A DNA stretch of 64,000 nucleotides from Branchiostoma floridae (GCF_000003815.2 NC_049985.1:1693751-1757750), one strand, 5' to 3'; positions 40,747 to 53,000 are shown, counted from the first letter of the stretch. A program made the numbers and translations. Notes: a model not told the origin generated them from the sequence alone.

Positions 40747-41030
40747 GGTAGTAGTAAAACTGTGTATAAGTCCGGGTGAGACCGAGAGAATGGACGTCCG
40801 TAGCCGGGAGCCTGCAGGCCTGCAACAGAGTCAAACGTCGACTGTCGACGGACGACAGGAAGGCAGATCGTGATATATTGTTAGGGTAATGAGGGTCGTA
40901 CCAACTGGCGAATGGGGGTGGAGCTGCCGGGATTTGGATGTGAAAATTGGGCACAGACAATGGTTTTGATTGGACCCCGCCCCCCGACGATGGTCGATGC
41001 CATTAAGCCAATAGAAACACGTTATCCAAA
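40747..41030 (-). promoter_or_regulatory. SFRP2 upstream region
   Basis: On the minus strand it contains two CCAAT-type boxes, CCAATC near 40970 and ATTGGC near 41007, and an AT-rich 'caatatatcac' near 40875 that could act as a weak TATA. The 5' UTR start cannot be placed without transcripts. Confidence 0.35.
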
Positions 41031-41308
41031 CAGCTTGGAGGGAGGCCTGTTTTCCGTAACATTTTGAGGAGCTTTAGGTCGCATACAACGAAACAAGCGA
41101 GGAATGTTGCCATTGGCCGGACTCCCGCCAAAAGTAACCAACGAGGTTTAGATAGGCTCCCGTTACGGACGCCTGTCGTGGACTTGATGACTTTTGCCAA
41201 AGTTTGCAAACATTCGGCGATCCGTATTTCCTCTAAGGTGATTAGCCACCCGTTTCAGAATCAAACATTGGCGGACTGGTGGCGAAGTCCCTAAGTACTT
41301 CCCGTCTC

Positions 41309-41642
41309 GTCACCTCTACCTGGCTCCACAGGTCGCTGGAAAATCAAACTTTTGGCCAAATAGTCAGATAACATGCCAGAGGAGTTAGCTTACTCTCCAA
41401 GCAGAGGTTGGGCTATGGCTGTTTTTTGACGTTTTTTTAAATACGTTTTTATCGAGCTATTATGTTGTACCGTTTTTTTCATGGCCGCGAGACACAAATA
41501 AAACGGTACAAAATAGAAAGCCCGATAAAAACGCCTAAAAACGTCAAAACACAGAGACTAACTTCTGCTTGGAAAGTAGAGTTAGCTTATAAGAGAGTGA
41601 AGTTTGCAATCTCCAGCGTCCTGTGGAGCCTGGTACAGGCTA
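41309..41642. mobile_element. family C MITE split by a family A MITE
   Basis: The outer ends 'cctctacctggctccacagg' and 'cctgtggagcctggtacagg' bracket the inner element at 41391-41578. Removing that and one 9-bp flank restores a continuous family C element of about 137 bp. Confidence 0.8.
41391..41578. mobile_element. MITE, family A, nested, perfect 9-bp TSD
   Basis: Ends TACTCTCCAAGCAGAGGTT and AACTTCTGCTTGGAAAGTA. Flanks GAGTTAGCT (41382-41390, 41579-41587) are identical. The arms 'tttttgacgtttttttaa' and 'gcccgataaaaacgcc' are typical of the long family A subtype. Confidence 0.88.
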
Positions 41643-41644
41643 CT

Positions 41645-42597
41645 AGTTTCGAACAGACTCTTAGGCACGGAAAAGAAATCGCTTATCTTGACACGGTGTT
41701 CAGAACTTTCAAGCGTGCCGAAATAAAGTACATTGTACATGTCGCACATGGCAGAACCCCGCCTTACACGGGACTCCAGTCACGGAAGCACAGTCCGCAT
41801 ACTTCAGTAGGGTAAACACATGTACAGTACAGGTCATACCTGTCACTGACTGAAACACGTCTGTCTGGTTCAGGGAACTCATAGATTCCGAGACCGTTAT
41901 CACAGTCGTCAAGATAGTGTCACCTCTTAAAGTAACAGTTACGAAACTTGTAGATTTGCAAGACGTCGGCCCGTAGATTAATGTCTTCATTTGCAATTTT
42001 GAAAGTCTTCGAACAGCTTCGTTTAAACGAGTGCCAGCCAGGTATTCTTGGTATATATAAATTTCGCTTTCATTACCGCTGTGTTGTGTGATGGTGTGAA
42101 GGGATGATCAAATGTTTGTCTCAGTTCTAAAGGTTCTCCACAAGTGTTCACTAAGTCTGAAATATTTCATTTTTATAGAAAGCTCTCCGGCATTCTCCAA
42201 GTCCGTCTACATACAGGACCTACAGCCGCGCGAAGAAAATTCCAAGGAAATCAGGCCTTATCTCTACCGGAGACCCCGGGCTAAAGACTGTCCGTCTTCG
42301 CTGAACAAAATGGCGTCTCCCTGAGAGAGATTTGTCTTGAGGAGAAGTCTCAAGACACATTAGAAGTCTCAAGAAAGAGGAGAAGTCTCGAGACACCCAG
42401 TGTGACGCCCTGCTAACAGTTCCGTGGTATTCCTCTTCCTAGGAATGATCCGCAAGAACAGAACATACACGTTTCAGATATATAAAAATTAAATTAACGT
42501 ATTTTCTTTGTGCCCCCAATTTCAAACGAACGCATTGAAATGATTTCCGTGCAATACATTCGCAAGGAAGGTAAAAATATAGAAGTCGGTGGCATCG
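41645..42597. other. no gene recognised
   Basis: Short frames only. 'gaggagaagtctcaagacacattagaagtctcaag' near 42340 is a small local tandem repeat. Confidence 0.4.
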
Positions 42598-42736
42598 TGC
42601 TCTCCAAGCAGAGGTTGATGGGGAAATCGTGCCCTTTCTTACATGCCGTCTTTGTCAGCTGTCCCCACTGATACAAGAAGACGGAACACAGGAAAATGGT
42701 AACGATTTTCCCCCATTAACCTCTGCTTGAAGAGTA
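42598..42736. mobile_element. MITE, family A, short hairpin form, 9-bp TSD
   Basis: 'tgctctccaagcagaggttg' and 'taacctctgcttgaagagta'. Flanks GTGGCATCG and GTGGCATCC match 8 of 9. The interior is like 35105-35255. Confidence 0.82.
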
Positions 42737-42739
42737 GTG

Positions 42740-43476
42740 GCATCCCATCTGGTGTCAAAGTGTCACCAGGGGAAAGTGTCTGGACCTTATTTACACCGTA
42801 CTCTAATGTTGATGCACGGATGATGTAAGTGTTCGCAGCTGGTGCGGAACCGTCAGCCTCGGGCGAGGGAAATTATCGGGGACGGGCCGGCCAGCTCCCG
42901 CCGACTGGGGCCACTTGCACTTGTTTCCTCCATGTCATGGGGGCCAGACAGGATCGGGTAGCTAGCGAGTTTTGTTCGGGGAGCCAAGGCAGTCAGCCCG
43001 CCGATCCTACATTAGCGCTCCGGGGAGTTTAACCCAAGGGTAGCAATAATACTGTAAATGCATTCAAGTTCGTGGGGATTCAATTTCGCGGTACCGGAAA
43101 AAGGGACTTTTCGCGGTGGTTTTAAGTTCGCGGTAGCACAATGCACCGTAGTCTCTTAAGTCTCCGAACAAAACTCGCTAGCTGCCCGATTGTGTCTGGC
43201 CCCCAGGGTAACTTGTTTCGGGAAGGAGCGGCCAGGAAATCCCCGTCTAAACTAATGGAGTCTAGTTAAGGCGTCCTGACAGAAATTTGTCAGCTCCCGG
43301 GGAGTGTGTAAGTCGGGCCGGTGCCGCACCATTACCCGCACCGCTGGGGACAGGGAAACCTCAAGGACGTCGGGATGGGACACTGGGAGAGTCTAGGGAG
43401 GGACACAAGCAATATTGTTTGTATGGTCGTCTGTAGATACTCTGAAAACAGAGGATAGGCTCATGGCGTTTTTACA
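42740..43476. other. GC-rich stretch with a duplicated segment, no gene
   Basis: 'ggtagctagcgagttttgttcgggga' near 42960 is present in inverse form near 43165 ('tccgaacaaaactcgctagc'), giving a large imperfect fold-back between about 42900 and 43210. It may be a further MITE with unresolved ends. Confidence 0.45.
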
Positions 43477-43791
43477 TACACTCCAATCAGAGGTTAGGCT
43501 CCGGCTATTTTTTTAAACGTTTTTTTAGTCGTTTCTATGGGGCTTTGTATTTTGTATTGTTTCTTGAAGTCCGCCAGCCAAACGTTAGGTTTTGACAATA
43601 CAAGATGCAATAGTGTTAGTAAGGTCGTCTGTAGATACTCTAAAAACAGAGGATAGGCTCTTGGGGTTTTGGGACGTTTGTTTAAGGCGTCTTTGTCGGG
43701 CTTTCTACCATAGCTTGTCACGCTTTCTTTTTGTGTTTCAGCTGAAATGACGTCAAAAAACAGTCGGAGCCTAACCTCTGCTTGGAGGATA
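43477..43791. mobile_element. composite MITE, family A
   Basis: Outer ends 'ctccaatcagaggttaggct' and 'gcctaacctctgcttggagg'. Inside, 'gtcgtctgtagatactct' plus 'aaaacagaggataggctc' repeats the sequence at 43426-43465, suggesting one family A copy interrupted by another. Confidence 0.6.
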
Positions 43792-45100
43792 GTCCGTTGC
43801 CTGGATGCCAGACAAACTCAGGGGACCTGCGGTAAAATTTCCCCGGGCAATGTTATAACCCAATAGACGAGGGGCTGGCCAGTGTAGGCCCAGAAACAGT
43901 CTGAAATCCAGACTAGATAGTACGTGTAAATCAAACTATCACTGCCCCTGTTACTATTGGTAACTAAATAATTAAAACATTACATCGCCTTATATTCAAT
44001 ACGCACGCAGACTGGAGAGAAATACCAAGATTTATTTTGTACTTTTATCCTCTGGTTTGCAGTTGGTCATTGTACTTTTTGTTACGCTAAGAAAGCTTCT
44101 TCCTTTTCTGTAAACATTTTTCAATTGTTTAGGATAAGTACCTTTCTATCTTAGCTCAATGACACTGGTAGCGTCTTGCGAAGTTCGTCTAAATAAAAAT
44201 TTACATGGTTTGCCACTTGTTTCAAGATTTCAAGTATGCACTATCTTTAGTTGTGTGAGTTTGTTGGTATAATCGCCCTTCCTCCCTGACAGTATTTTCA
44301 AGCACGCAGAGCCGGACAATAGGCTTATCTCCGGAGGTGTGAAAGTGGTGCAATTACGACACCTTTCCTAATTGGTAGGGCGGGGATTTTCTCGCGTTTG
44401 TGTATGGTGTGAGGGAAACAGTCATTACTCCAGGCGTGGAAACAATGATCAACAATCAGCGAGACAAGATTAGGACAATAGAGGGCGATGATGAGGAACA
44501 TAAAGACGACAATGATAATCTCCGGCCTAAGCGCGGTAATGATGTTGATAATTGCGCCACAAGTGCCGCTCGCGTCCGGACCTACCGTGGTGTGAATGGG
44601 TTATGGGTGGGGTGGGGGAATCTCAAAGCAGATGTAGAGAGGCAAAAGTGTTACATTTATCAAGCCCCCGGTTCCGCAAACACTACGTTTATAAGAAATA
44701 AATAATCATAAGTTTAGTGCACATTCTTGCCAGTCGGCTAACTGCAGTTAACATGAAAGATTCAAACAAAATTTTAATGAAATATCCCCAGTGGCCAATT
44801 CATACTGTCTTGGTCCATGGATGCTGTTTTGGGCGACATAACGATTTTGCTAGGCCTTTCCACGTTATTTCAAGGATCGCAGAGTTCGAGAAGGGGGAAT
44901 CGCCATTCATTAGCCAGAAGAGTCAGTCCGTTGTATCTCTCTAGGTCGCAATCTCACTCATCTGGCATGATATGTCTATTTGGTAAATTACTACATTGTG
45001 CTTTTTTTCCAGAAGCTTGGTGGGGGCTACGATTTTGCCAGCGAAAAATCTGCTTGGAAATGCTATTTGAATAGGATCGTCACTGTCGTCTTGTGGCTAC
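43792..45100. other. element fragments, no gene
   Basis: 43800-43920 copies the 26295-26970 array unit. A LINE 3' tail ('cacattcttgccagtcggct') is at 44718. The frame at 44400-44705 has no recognisable domain. Confidence 0.4.
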
Positions 45101-45219
45101 CGGTGTCAGTGTGTGACGTATTCAAACTCAATATTTATATTTCAGCCATACCATAGGTATGGTGAAATATATTGTATTCGTAATGTTTCTTCTTTCTTCT
45201 TCTTTCTCCTGTCAAATCT

Positions 45220-45780
45220 TCAAATCGATTCAACTCCGTCGTTCCTTGACGGAATTACTTGAAATTTGGTACAAGGGTAGAGTGGGTCAATACCCAGGTG
45301 CTTCTTTCTCATTTTTTTCATATCTTCCTTTAAAATGATTTAATTCATGTTTTTTGCAATTTTTATGTACATTTTGCCCCCCTGTACCCTGGTATTACAG
45401 CCGAATGACCTGAAATTTGGTACAGAGGTGCCTTGATCATATGCCCACAAAAATCCAAGAACAATTTTGGCATACGGTACAGCAAAATGCTTAATTTTGG
45501 CATTTTTTGCCATTTTTTGCCCCCAAAATGACATTTTTGGCTCCTATACCCCCATTTTACAGCCAAATGACCTGAAATTTGGTATAGGAGTGCTGTCTAC
45601 ATATGCGCACATGAATTCATTAACACTTTTGGCATACGGTACAACAAAATGCTTAATTTTGGAATTTTTTGGCCATTGCTTGACCAAAAACGTACGCTTT
45701 TGGCTCCTGTTCCCTGGTCTTGTAACCAAATGACCTACATTTTGGTAAATAGGTGCACTAGATATTCATTCAAATGACCC
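45220..45780. repeat. diverged tandem repeat, about 160-bp unit
   Basis: 'aatgacctgaaatttggtac' stands near 45400 and 45565, with weaker forms near 45255 and 45730. Between them 'ttttggcatacggtacagca' and 'aaaatgcttaattttgg' repeat. The frames at 45467 and 45363 arise from the repeat. Confidence 0.75.
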
Positions 45781-45856
45781 ATGTATAATTTCTGGCATAA
45801 ACCACTTCAAAATGATATATTTGGGGACTTTTTTGGTAATTCTCCACTGGCCAGAA

Positions 45857-45884
45857 GGTCAACGACCTCAAGGTCGTTGACCTC
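45857..45884. repeat. near-perfect palindrome 'aaggtcaacgacctcaaggt'
   Basis: A self-complementary run built of AGGTCA-like half-sites, pairing over about 13 bp per arm ('aggtcaacgacct' and 'aggtcgttgacct'). It could be a protein-binding site or a cruciform. Confidence 0.6.
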
Positions 45885-46029
45885 TCCCACCTGAAGACAG
45901 CATGTGCACATGTCTATATATACTAGTAACTTGATTAAAAAGGCAACCAATCACGTAGCCTGAGTCAACATCCCGAAGGGGATTGGCAGCCAATCAGTGA
46001 GCCCAGTGTTATCTGGATGAGTCCATTCT

Positions 46030-46770
46030 GGCACGGAGGGGGTACATATTTTTTGAATTCATCTTTGGACTGTTGATTATATAATGTCTCTCAGTGGGAG
46101 TATTTTTGAACTGGACTATTTTGTAATTTTACATGGGGTGTACTGGAAGAGTACATTCTTGCATGGAGGGGGGGCATTTTTTAAAAATTTGTTTATGGAC
46201 TTTGGTGATTTGATATGTCAAAGTGTTTCAGTGTGGTTATTTTTTGACTGGTCAACTTTGCAATTTTATATAGGTTGTGCTGGAAGAGTCCATCTTTACA
46301 TGGGGGGATTTTTAAAATCCATTTTTGGAACTTTGGTGATTACGTCCAAGTCCAATTTTAGCGGATGTATTTTTGGACTGCACCACTTTATATAGGGTAT
46401 CGCAAGAAGAGTTCATTCTTGCATGGGGATGTTTTCAAATTTAGTTTTAGAAAGGTGATGATTCAATATTCCATTTTTAGTGGAAGTGTTTTTGGACTGG
46501 TCTATTTTACCTTTTCATGCCTTTTTTGCTTAGTTCAACCTTGGCCATGTTTTCAGTGTGAGTATTTCTGGACTGGTCTATTGTGCAAATTCACATGGGG
46601 TGCACTGGAAGAGTCCATTCTTGCACTAGGCATTTTGTAAGATTCATTTTTGGGTGTTTCATTATGTGTCATTAGTGGAAGTGACTTTTAAACAAAAGTG
46701 TTCGATTTTTGCACATGGGTGATTTTGGAATAGTCTATTGTTGCATGGGGAGGGAGATGGCTGAAATATG
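46030..46770. repeat. diverged tandem repeat, about 100-bp unit
   Basis: 'ttttggactggtctattttg', 'acatggggtgtactggaaga' and 'gtccattcttgcatgggg' recur at least five times with indels. The Phe/Cys/Leu-rich frames are repeat artefacts. Confidence 0.7.
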
Positions 46771-49390
46771 CTGCATGTGCTCTCAAGCAAATGTCGGCCT
46801 TTCTAGTTTGTCATGCAATACTAATCAAGTTCATTTTCTTTAAGAGTAATCCTTTGTTAAAGCACATTCTCCTAAAATATCCCGCATTCTGGTATGACAT
46901 CAGAATATGACTTTTTATGTATGACTTATCTGAATTTTGATAGCCTTTATAGAGGCCCAGCAGGATTCCATCCAAACACCCAGGTGAGCAGTCCTTTGGG
47001 CGCGCCCCTGATTACGCAGTGATTCCGGCTGTGTCAGGGATTCAGGACCGTGTTGTGTGGTTTTCCCCGCTGTGCCGCTGACATGGGCGGAAACAAGTGT
47101 GAGGTCCGGTGTGGAGGGGTATTTTAGATTATAAGATAACTTTATTGGAAATCACGGTGTTGCCAATGAATTGCAAACCAATATAGAGTGATTAACACTG
47201 TAGTTGTGCTGGTGATTAATGAGTGTGGTAATAGTCGTGTGATTCGCGTCCAATTTCTAAGTCCAACTATGTAGGTCAATAAGTAAGGCCACACCAAGTT
47301 TATTTATTGCTCCCAAGTCACAAGAAAAAATAATACAGGTCTTGCTATCACAAACCTGTATATATTACCATGCCTTTTACTCAGAACATTAGTAACAAGT
47401 CAAAGGAAGGGATTCATTTCCCCAGGTTGTTGTCACACCAGACCTTTTGATAAAATTTATTATTTTCTTTTTGACCTGCAGGTCCAATTTTTCCCCGAAA
47501 AATCCGAGAAGCAACAAATCAATTTAGTGTGACCTAAGGCCTTTAAAAACTGAGACCAAATCATAATTGCAAAACAATACTGTTATACCATTAGAAGATA
47601 TCAGTGTTTCTAGCATTGAGGAAAATTGGGTTTCTAGTGTGGAGCAATGTCAGATTTAATGTTCATACTTTGCACACATATGATGTTATCAACTCCTGTA
47701 TAGGTTTGTATTTACATATACATAATGCATTTCAAAAGCAAGAAAAAAAAACAACCAATGCTTAACAATATTGCTGTACCCAGATATAATACTAGAAGTT
47801 ATATGTGTATGTCATATATAACACACAGTTAGATTAGACTGTGAGAATAATAGTTGTCTTCGTGCTTGTCAAATATTGTATCCTGTACAGAATACATTTG
47901 CCGAGAATGCATGAAAATACATTTGGTGTTTTTAGACAAATTCGTACAAGTTTTGGGTTATAAACATTAACTACATGTGATGAATTTCTGTTACTTTTGT
48001 GTTGAAATTTGCAGCAACATGTGCTTCAACCCCAGAACAAGTTCTGGGACTACGAGTATTGTACTGTATAAATCAGCTACAGGTAAAGTTCCAACTTTCA
48101 AATGACCGTTTTCTTTATCAATCATGTCTTGTTCAGGGCAAAGGATTAAAAGAAGTTAACTAAAGTATGGTGTGTAATTTCTCTTTCCTCGTTACTCATA
48201 AAGAAACTTTTTTTTCTCATATCAAACTTTGATAGGAGAGTAAAAAAGTTGTTATGTAGGTATTCAGCCGTGCAGCCTCCAGTCAAGGCCCATCACTTCT
48301 ATTTGGCGGCGCGCCTCAAAAGGAAGTCCCAGTAAGTGAAATTCCGAAGCAAATTGTTCCCGAAAAGGAAAAATGTTAGCTCTGTGTGTGGCCTTGTGGA
48401 GGGTTCACGGTTAACCCCACCTACACACACATTAGGCACTAATTACACATCCCTATGGGGCCTTGTTGGAGGTGTGAAATTGTTGGGCACGTAATCACCA
48501 ATTAACGAGCACAATAATGACCTTCTGTAAACTGTTGGTTTTAGGTAGACTTGAATGGGCATTCAGAAAAACAATTTGTTCTAAAGTCCCCAAAGACCAA
48601 AATTTCTTTCTTTCTTCTTTCTACAAGTTGTATACCATTCAACAGTCAGTGTAGACTTGAATGGTCATTCAGAAAAGCAAGTTGTTCTTAATAAGTCTCC
48701 AGAGACCAAAATTTCTACAAGTGTCAGAAGTATTACACCATTCAGCATTCAGTGTAGACAACTTTTCTTTTAAGCCGTCTTTGTTATATTTGGACATCAA
48801 GATTGAAAATCTGCTTTAACAAAGACTAAACTGCTCAATTTCCCGAAACAAATCAAAATGGTATTATACATATTTAGGTATTCATTCATATTGTGATTTC
48901 TTTGCAGGGAAATGAAAACACCAACTGGGTGCCATAATAACGCCACATCGAAAAACATTGTTGTAGAGGCCTTCTCAAGATTCTCTTGTACACCTTAATA
49001 TCTGAAGTACCCCAGAATTACTGATGCTGCATTGGTATACGTGTATTCCTCTAAATCACGTGCACCCCAAATTCATGTATTTTTCTCATGTGCCAGTATT
49101 GTGGCATCCGGTGGAATTGTGAGAGATTTAGTGTTAATACCTTTTATGGCCAAACTCCCCTGGCAAGTTATTCACCCCATTTGGCAAAATTTGACTACTT
49201 TCAGTCAGAGTACAGTTCTAGAGGGTCTGTGTGTGAATAGGAAACATTCTTTCTCAGACAATATGGCACAACCTCTGTGCCCCTGGATTCACCTTGATTT
49301 TACTATTTTCAGCCAGCACAGTTAGTCTGATGTACTATACAATTGTAGAGGATATACCTGTTGTCAATGGGAAACATTCTTTCCCACACT
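46771..49390. other. dispersed repeat copy, no gene
   Basis: 47330-47540 repeats the 31285-31625 element. 48540-48620 and 48650-48740 are a local duplication ('gtagacttgaatgg.cattcagaaaa'). Otherwise nothing recognised. Confidence 0.45.
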
Positions 49391-49399
49391 GTGGCACAA

Positions 49400-50375
49400 C
49401 CTCTGTGCCCTTGGATTCACCTTGCCTATGGGGAGGGGGGCAAGGTGAGAGGTGTAGCCTATAAGACTACTGGTACTGAGTAGAGGGTATGAAGAGATGA
49501 AAGGTATTAGTCTACTGTACTGTACAGTAGACTTACACACTCTGATCTCTACATGCCCTTGGATTCACCTTGCCCATGGGGAGGGGGGCAAGGTGAGAGG
49601 TGTAGCCTATAAGACTACTGTACTGTGCAGAGGGCATGAAGAGATGAGAGGTGCAAGTCTACTGTACTGTACAGTAGACTTACACACTCTGATCTCTACA
49701 TGCCCTTGCCTTGGATTCACCTTGCCCATGGGGAGGGGGGCAAGGTGAGAGGTGTAAAAGACTACTGTACTGTGCAGAGGGCATGTAGAGATCAGAGGTG
49801 CGAGTATACTGTATTGTACAGTAGACTTACACACTCTGATCTCTACATGCCCTTGGATTCACCTTGCCCGTGGGAAGGGGGGCAAGGTGAGAGGTGCAGC
49901 CTATAAGACTACTGTACTGTGTTGAGGGCATAAAGAGATCAGAGTGTGTAAGTCTACTGTACAGTACACACTTACACACTCTGATCTCTACATGCCCTTG
50001 GATTCACCTTGACTATGGGGAGGGGGGCAAGGTGAGAGGTGTAAAAGACTACTGTATTGTGCTGAAGGCATGGTGAGATGAGAGGTGCAAGTCTACTGTA
50101 CTGTACAGTAGACTTACACACTCTGATATCTACATGCCCTTGGATTCACCTTGCCTATGGGGAGGGGGGCAAGATGAGAGGTGTGAAAGACTACTGTACT
50201 GTGCAGAGGGCATGTAGAGATGAAAGGTATAAGTCTACTGTACTGTACAGTAGACTTACACACTCTGATCTCTACATGCCATTGGATTCACCTTGCCACT
50301 GGGGAGGAGGGCAAGGTGAGAGGTGTAGCCTGTAAGACTACTGTACTGTGCAGAGGGCATGTAGAGATCAGAGTT
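49400..50375. repeat. satellite-like array, about 145-bp unit, seven copies
   Basis: Units start 'cccttggattcaccttgcc' near 49408, 49557, 49708, 49850, 49995, 50136 and 50279. Each has 'atggggaggggggcaaggtg', 'agactactgtactgtg' and, in most, an odd palindrome 'tctactgtactgtacagtag' at the junction to 'acttacacactctgatctc'. Confidence 0.9.
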
Positions 50376-51234
50376 TGTCTCTGAGGTGTGCTTTAAACAA
50401 ACACTCACCAAAGGCCAGACTTACAAGTTTTAGTCACATGTGGTACGAATCTCCTCACCAGAGGAACACTTTCCCACGGAAATGAAACGCAAGTGGAAGG
50501 TTAACGTTACTTGAAGACAGTACATAGAAAAGTGTTTAACAGTTTTATTCTCAGAGATGCAGAAGATTAATTGATTTCAAACTCAGACTTCTAAGCATGA
50601 TTCCCACAACTTGCAATGTAAAAGGCAATGCGGTTGATGAAAGTCAAATCATTAGGTTAATTCAAATTCTTGGACATTTCAACAAATTTCTAACATCATA
50701 CACATATTTACCATGGATACCAGACCCCAGCTTGATCTCAAAAATATCTAGATCCTCTGCGATAGATATCTTAGAAATGGGGCTGGGGTCTGGTATCCAG
50801 TCTAATACATATCAGAATTATACAACATTATAAAATAGGAATCAGCTGAATATAAGTTCACATGGCTTCTCTGTGTTTCCTTCGTTGAAGAAATTCCCCA
50901 AGCCTGAAAGACAACTCCGGTGGTCCCGTACAAAAGCAATTGTTACTCTCTAGCTACACACAGTTTAGACTTGTGGATCATACCAAGAATAGTAGCCAAG
51001 TCAAAGTTTGAAGCAGAAAACCCCCACATATACACCTACATTCTTTCCTGTGATGGGCTAACAGACTGATCATCCGGGAGACTAAACAGCTTAAGGAGGA
51101 AAGGGAGCTAAACTAAGTCTTCTGTTGTCTTTAAGGCCCCCTTTCCACTAGACGCTCTCACTGCGACCTAAATAGGATATGTGTAACCTTTGATTTCATA
51201 CTGGGTATATCATACAACATGTAAAGTGAGACTG
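50376..51234. other. hairpin element and unique sequence
   Basis: At 50713-50800 'tggataccagaccccagctt' is inverted against 'ggctggggtctggtatcca', with a 50-bp interior also partly paired ('atatctagat..agatatct'). The rest shows nothing recognised. Confidence 0.5.
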
Positions 51235-52117
51235 NNNNNNNNNNNNNNNNNNNNNNNNNNNNNNNNNNNNNNNNNNNNNNNNNNNNNNNNNNNNNNNNNN
51301 NNNNNNNNNNNNNNNNNNNNNNNNNNNNNNNNNNNNNNNNNNNNNNNNNNNNNNNNNNNNNNNNNNNNNNNNNNNNNNNNNNNNNNNNNNNNNNNNNNNN
51401 NNNNNNNNNNNNNNNNNNNNNNNNNNNNNNNNNNNNNNNNNNNNNNNNNNNNNNNNNNNNNNNNNNNNNNNNNNNNNNNNNNNNNNNNNNNNNNNNNNNN
51501 NNNNNNNNNNNNNNNNNNNNNNNNNNNNNNNNNNNNNNNNNNNNNNNNNNNNNNNNNNNNNNNNNNNNNNNNNNNNNNNNNNNNNNNNNNNNNNNNNNNN
51601 NNNNNNNNNNNNNNNNNNNNNNNNNNNNNNNNNNNNNNNNNNNNNNNNNNNNNNNNNNNNNNNNNNNNNNNNNNNNNNNNNNNNNNNNNNNNNNNNNNNN
51701 NNNNNNNNNNNNNNNNNNNNNNNNNNNNNNNNNNNNNNNNNNNNNNNNNNNNNNNNNNNNNNNNNNNNNNNNNNNNNNNNNNNNNNNNNNNNNNNNNNNN
51801 NNNNNNNNNNNNNNNNNNNNNNNNNNNNNNNNNNNNNNNNNNNNNNNNNNNNNNNNNNNNNNNNNNNNNNNNNNNNNNNNNNNNNNNNNNNNNNNNNNNN
51901 NNNNNNNNNNNNNNNNNNNNNNNNNNNNNNNNNNNNNNNNNNNNNNNNNNNNNNNNNNNNNNNNNNNNNNNNNNNNNNNNNNNNNNNNNNNNNNNNNNNN
52001 NNNNNNNNNNNNNNNNNNNNNNNNNNNNNNNNNNNNNNNNNNNNNNNNNNNNNNNNNNNNNNNNNNNNNNNNNNNNNNNNNNNNNNNNNNNNNNNNNNNN
52101 NNNNNNNNNNNNNNNNN
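51235..52117. other. assembly gap, 883 N
   Basis: Sized gap. Open frames spanning it are artefacts of N translation. Confidence 0.99.
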
Positions 52118-52245
52118 CTAGTGCCGCCTACCATAGTTTCATCAGGTTGGTATGTCACTGAATAACAAGATTCTGTGTGTACAACCAAGAGCTTCATTCT
52201 ACTGACTGTCTGTCTGCTGCAGTGCAATGTGAACCAGTCAGCACT

Positions 52246-52378
52246 TAATCTCCCGGAACCAGATCTACGGTGGCTTAATGTATAGTATCAAACACACATT
52301 TGACTCCCTTCAGCCGGCTATACTTCTTGGCCAGCTTTGATACTATCTTGTAGCACCGTAGGATCTGCTTGAAGATTA
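52246..52378. mobile_element. MITE, family B, 133 bp, perfect 9-bp TSD
   Basis: Ends TAATCTCCCGGAACCAGATC and GGATCTGCTTGAAGATTA. Flanks GTCAGCACT (52237-52245, 52379-52387) are identical. Arms 'gtatagtatcaaacac' and 'gctttgatactatctt'. Confidence 0.85.
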
Positions 52379-52387
52379 GTCAGCACT

Positions 52388-53000
52388 ACCCTGAGGAAGG
52401 TGACAGACAGTCTTTGAAAGGTTTGTGTTGCAGTATACATTTTGTACATTAGATTGTCTGCAGATTACACACTGCAGCAGAGACATGTGAAAACCACAGA
52501 GTTCTCAGATTGCATCCCCTTAGCCTGCTTCGTCTTAAAAGGTTTGTGCTCCCCAATTGCTGTCTCAGTTTGCAAACCTCACATTCAAAAACCACATGCA
52601 GCTAGAGGAAGTACCACCCCCCATCCCATCCCACCTCAGCCCACCCTATCGCCAAGGTCACCCAAGGTCAGTCAAGGTCAGCCAGCATTGCCCTTAGGAA
52701 GGTGACAGACGGCTACCAAAATGTTGGTGGAATAAAATTCCTGGTTGTCTACAAAGAAACAGTACACCAGCTAGAAACCTTGGCCAAAGATAGATGAAGA
52801 TGGAAGACTTATGTTGATGGCATTGCTGCCCTTACAGCTGATGAGGCTATGGGACCAGTGAGTGTCTTCATAGAATCTTGTTAAAACTTTTAGCCAACAT
52901 CCCATTCCAAAACCACATGCAGCTAGAGGAAGTACCAACTCAGCCCACCCTATTGCCAAGGTCACCCAAGGTCAGTCAAGGTCAGCAGCATCTGCCCAAG
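52388..53000 (+). mobile_element. Penelope-type terminal repeats, two diverged copies
   Basis: 'ccctgaggaaggtgacagac' (52391) and 'cccttaggaaggtgacagac' (52690) are followed by 'gaaaggtttg' and 'aaaatgttgg'. The segment 'aaaaccacatgcagctagag' through 'aaggtcacccaaggtcagtc' occurs at 52588-52690 and again at 52908-52990. This looks like the ends of a Penelope-like retroelement, without coding sequence. Confidence 0.45.

Noticed and set aside
40277-40960. Long alternative minus-strand frame and plus-strand frame over SFRP2 exon 1
   Set aside because: GC-rich shadows of the frizzled-domain exon; only the 40746-40245 frame has a signal peptide and the ten cysteines.
44400-44705. 101-codon plus-strand frame
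   Set aside because: Charged, low-complexity composition, no domain, no homologous partner in the window.
49400-50375. CRISPR-like array
   Set aside because: Whole 145-bp units repeat without unique spacers, and the genome is eukaryotic.
51190-52227. Frames of more than 300 codons on both strands
   Set aside because: They consist almost wholly of N from the assembly gap.
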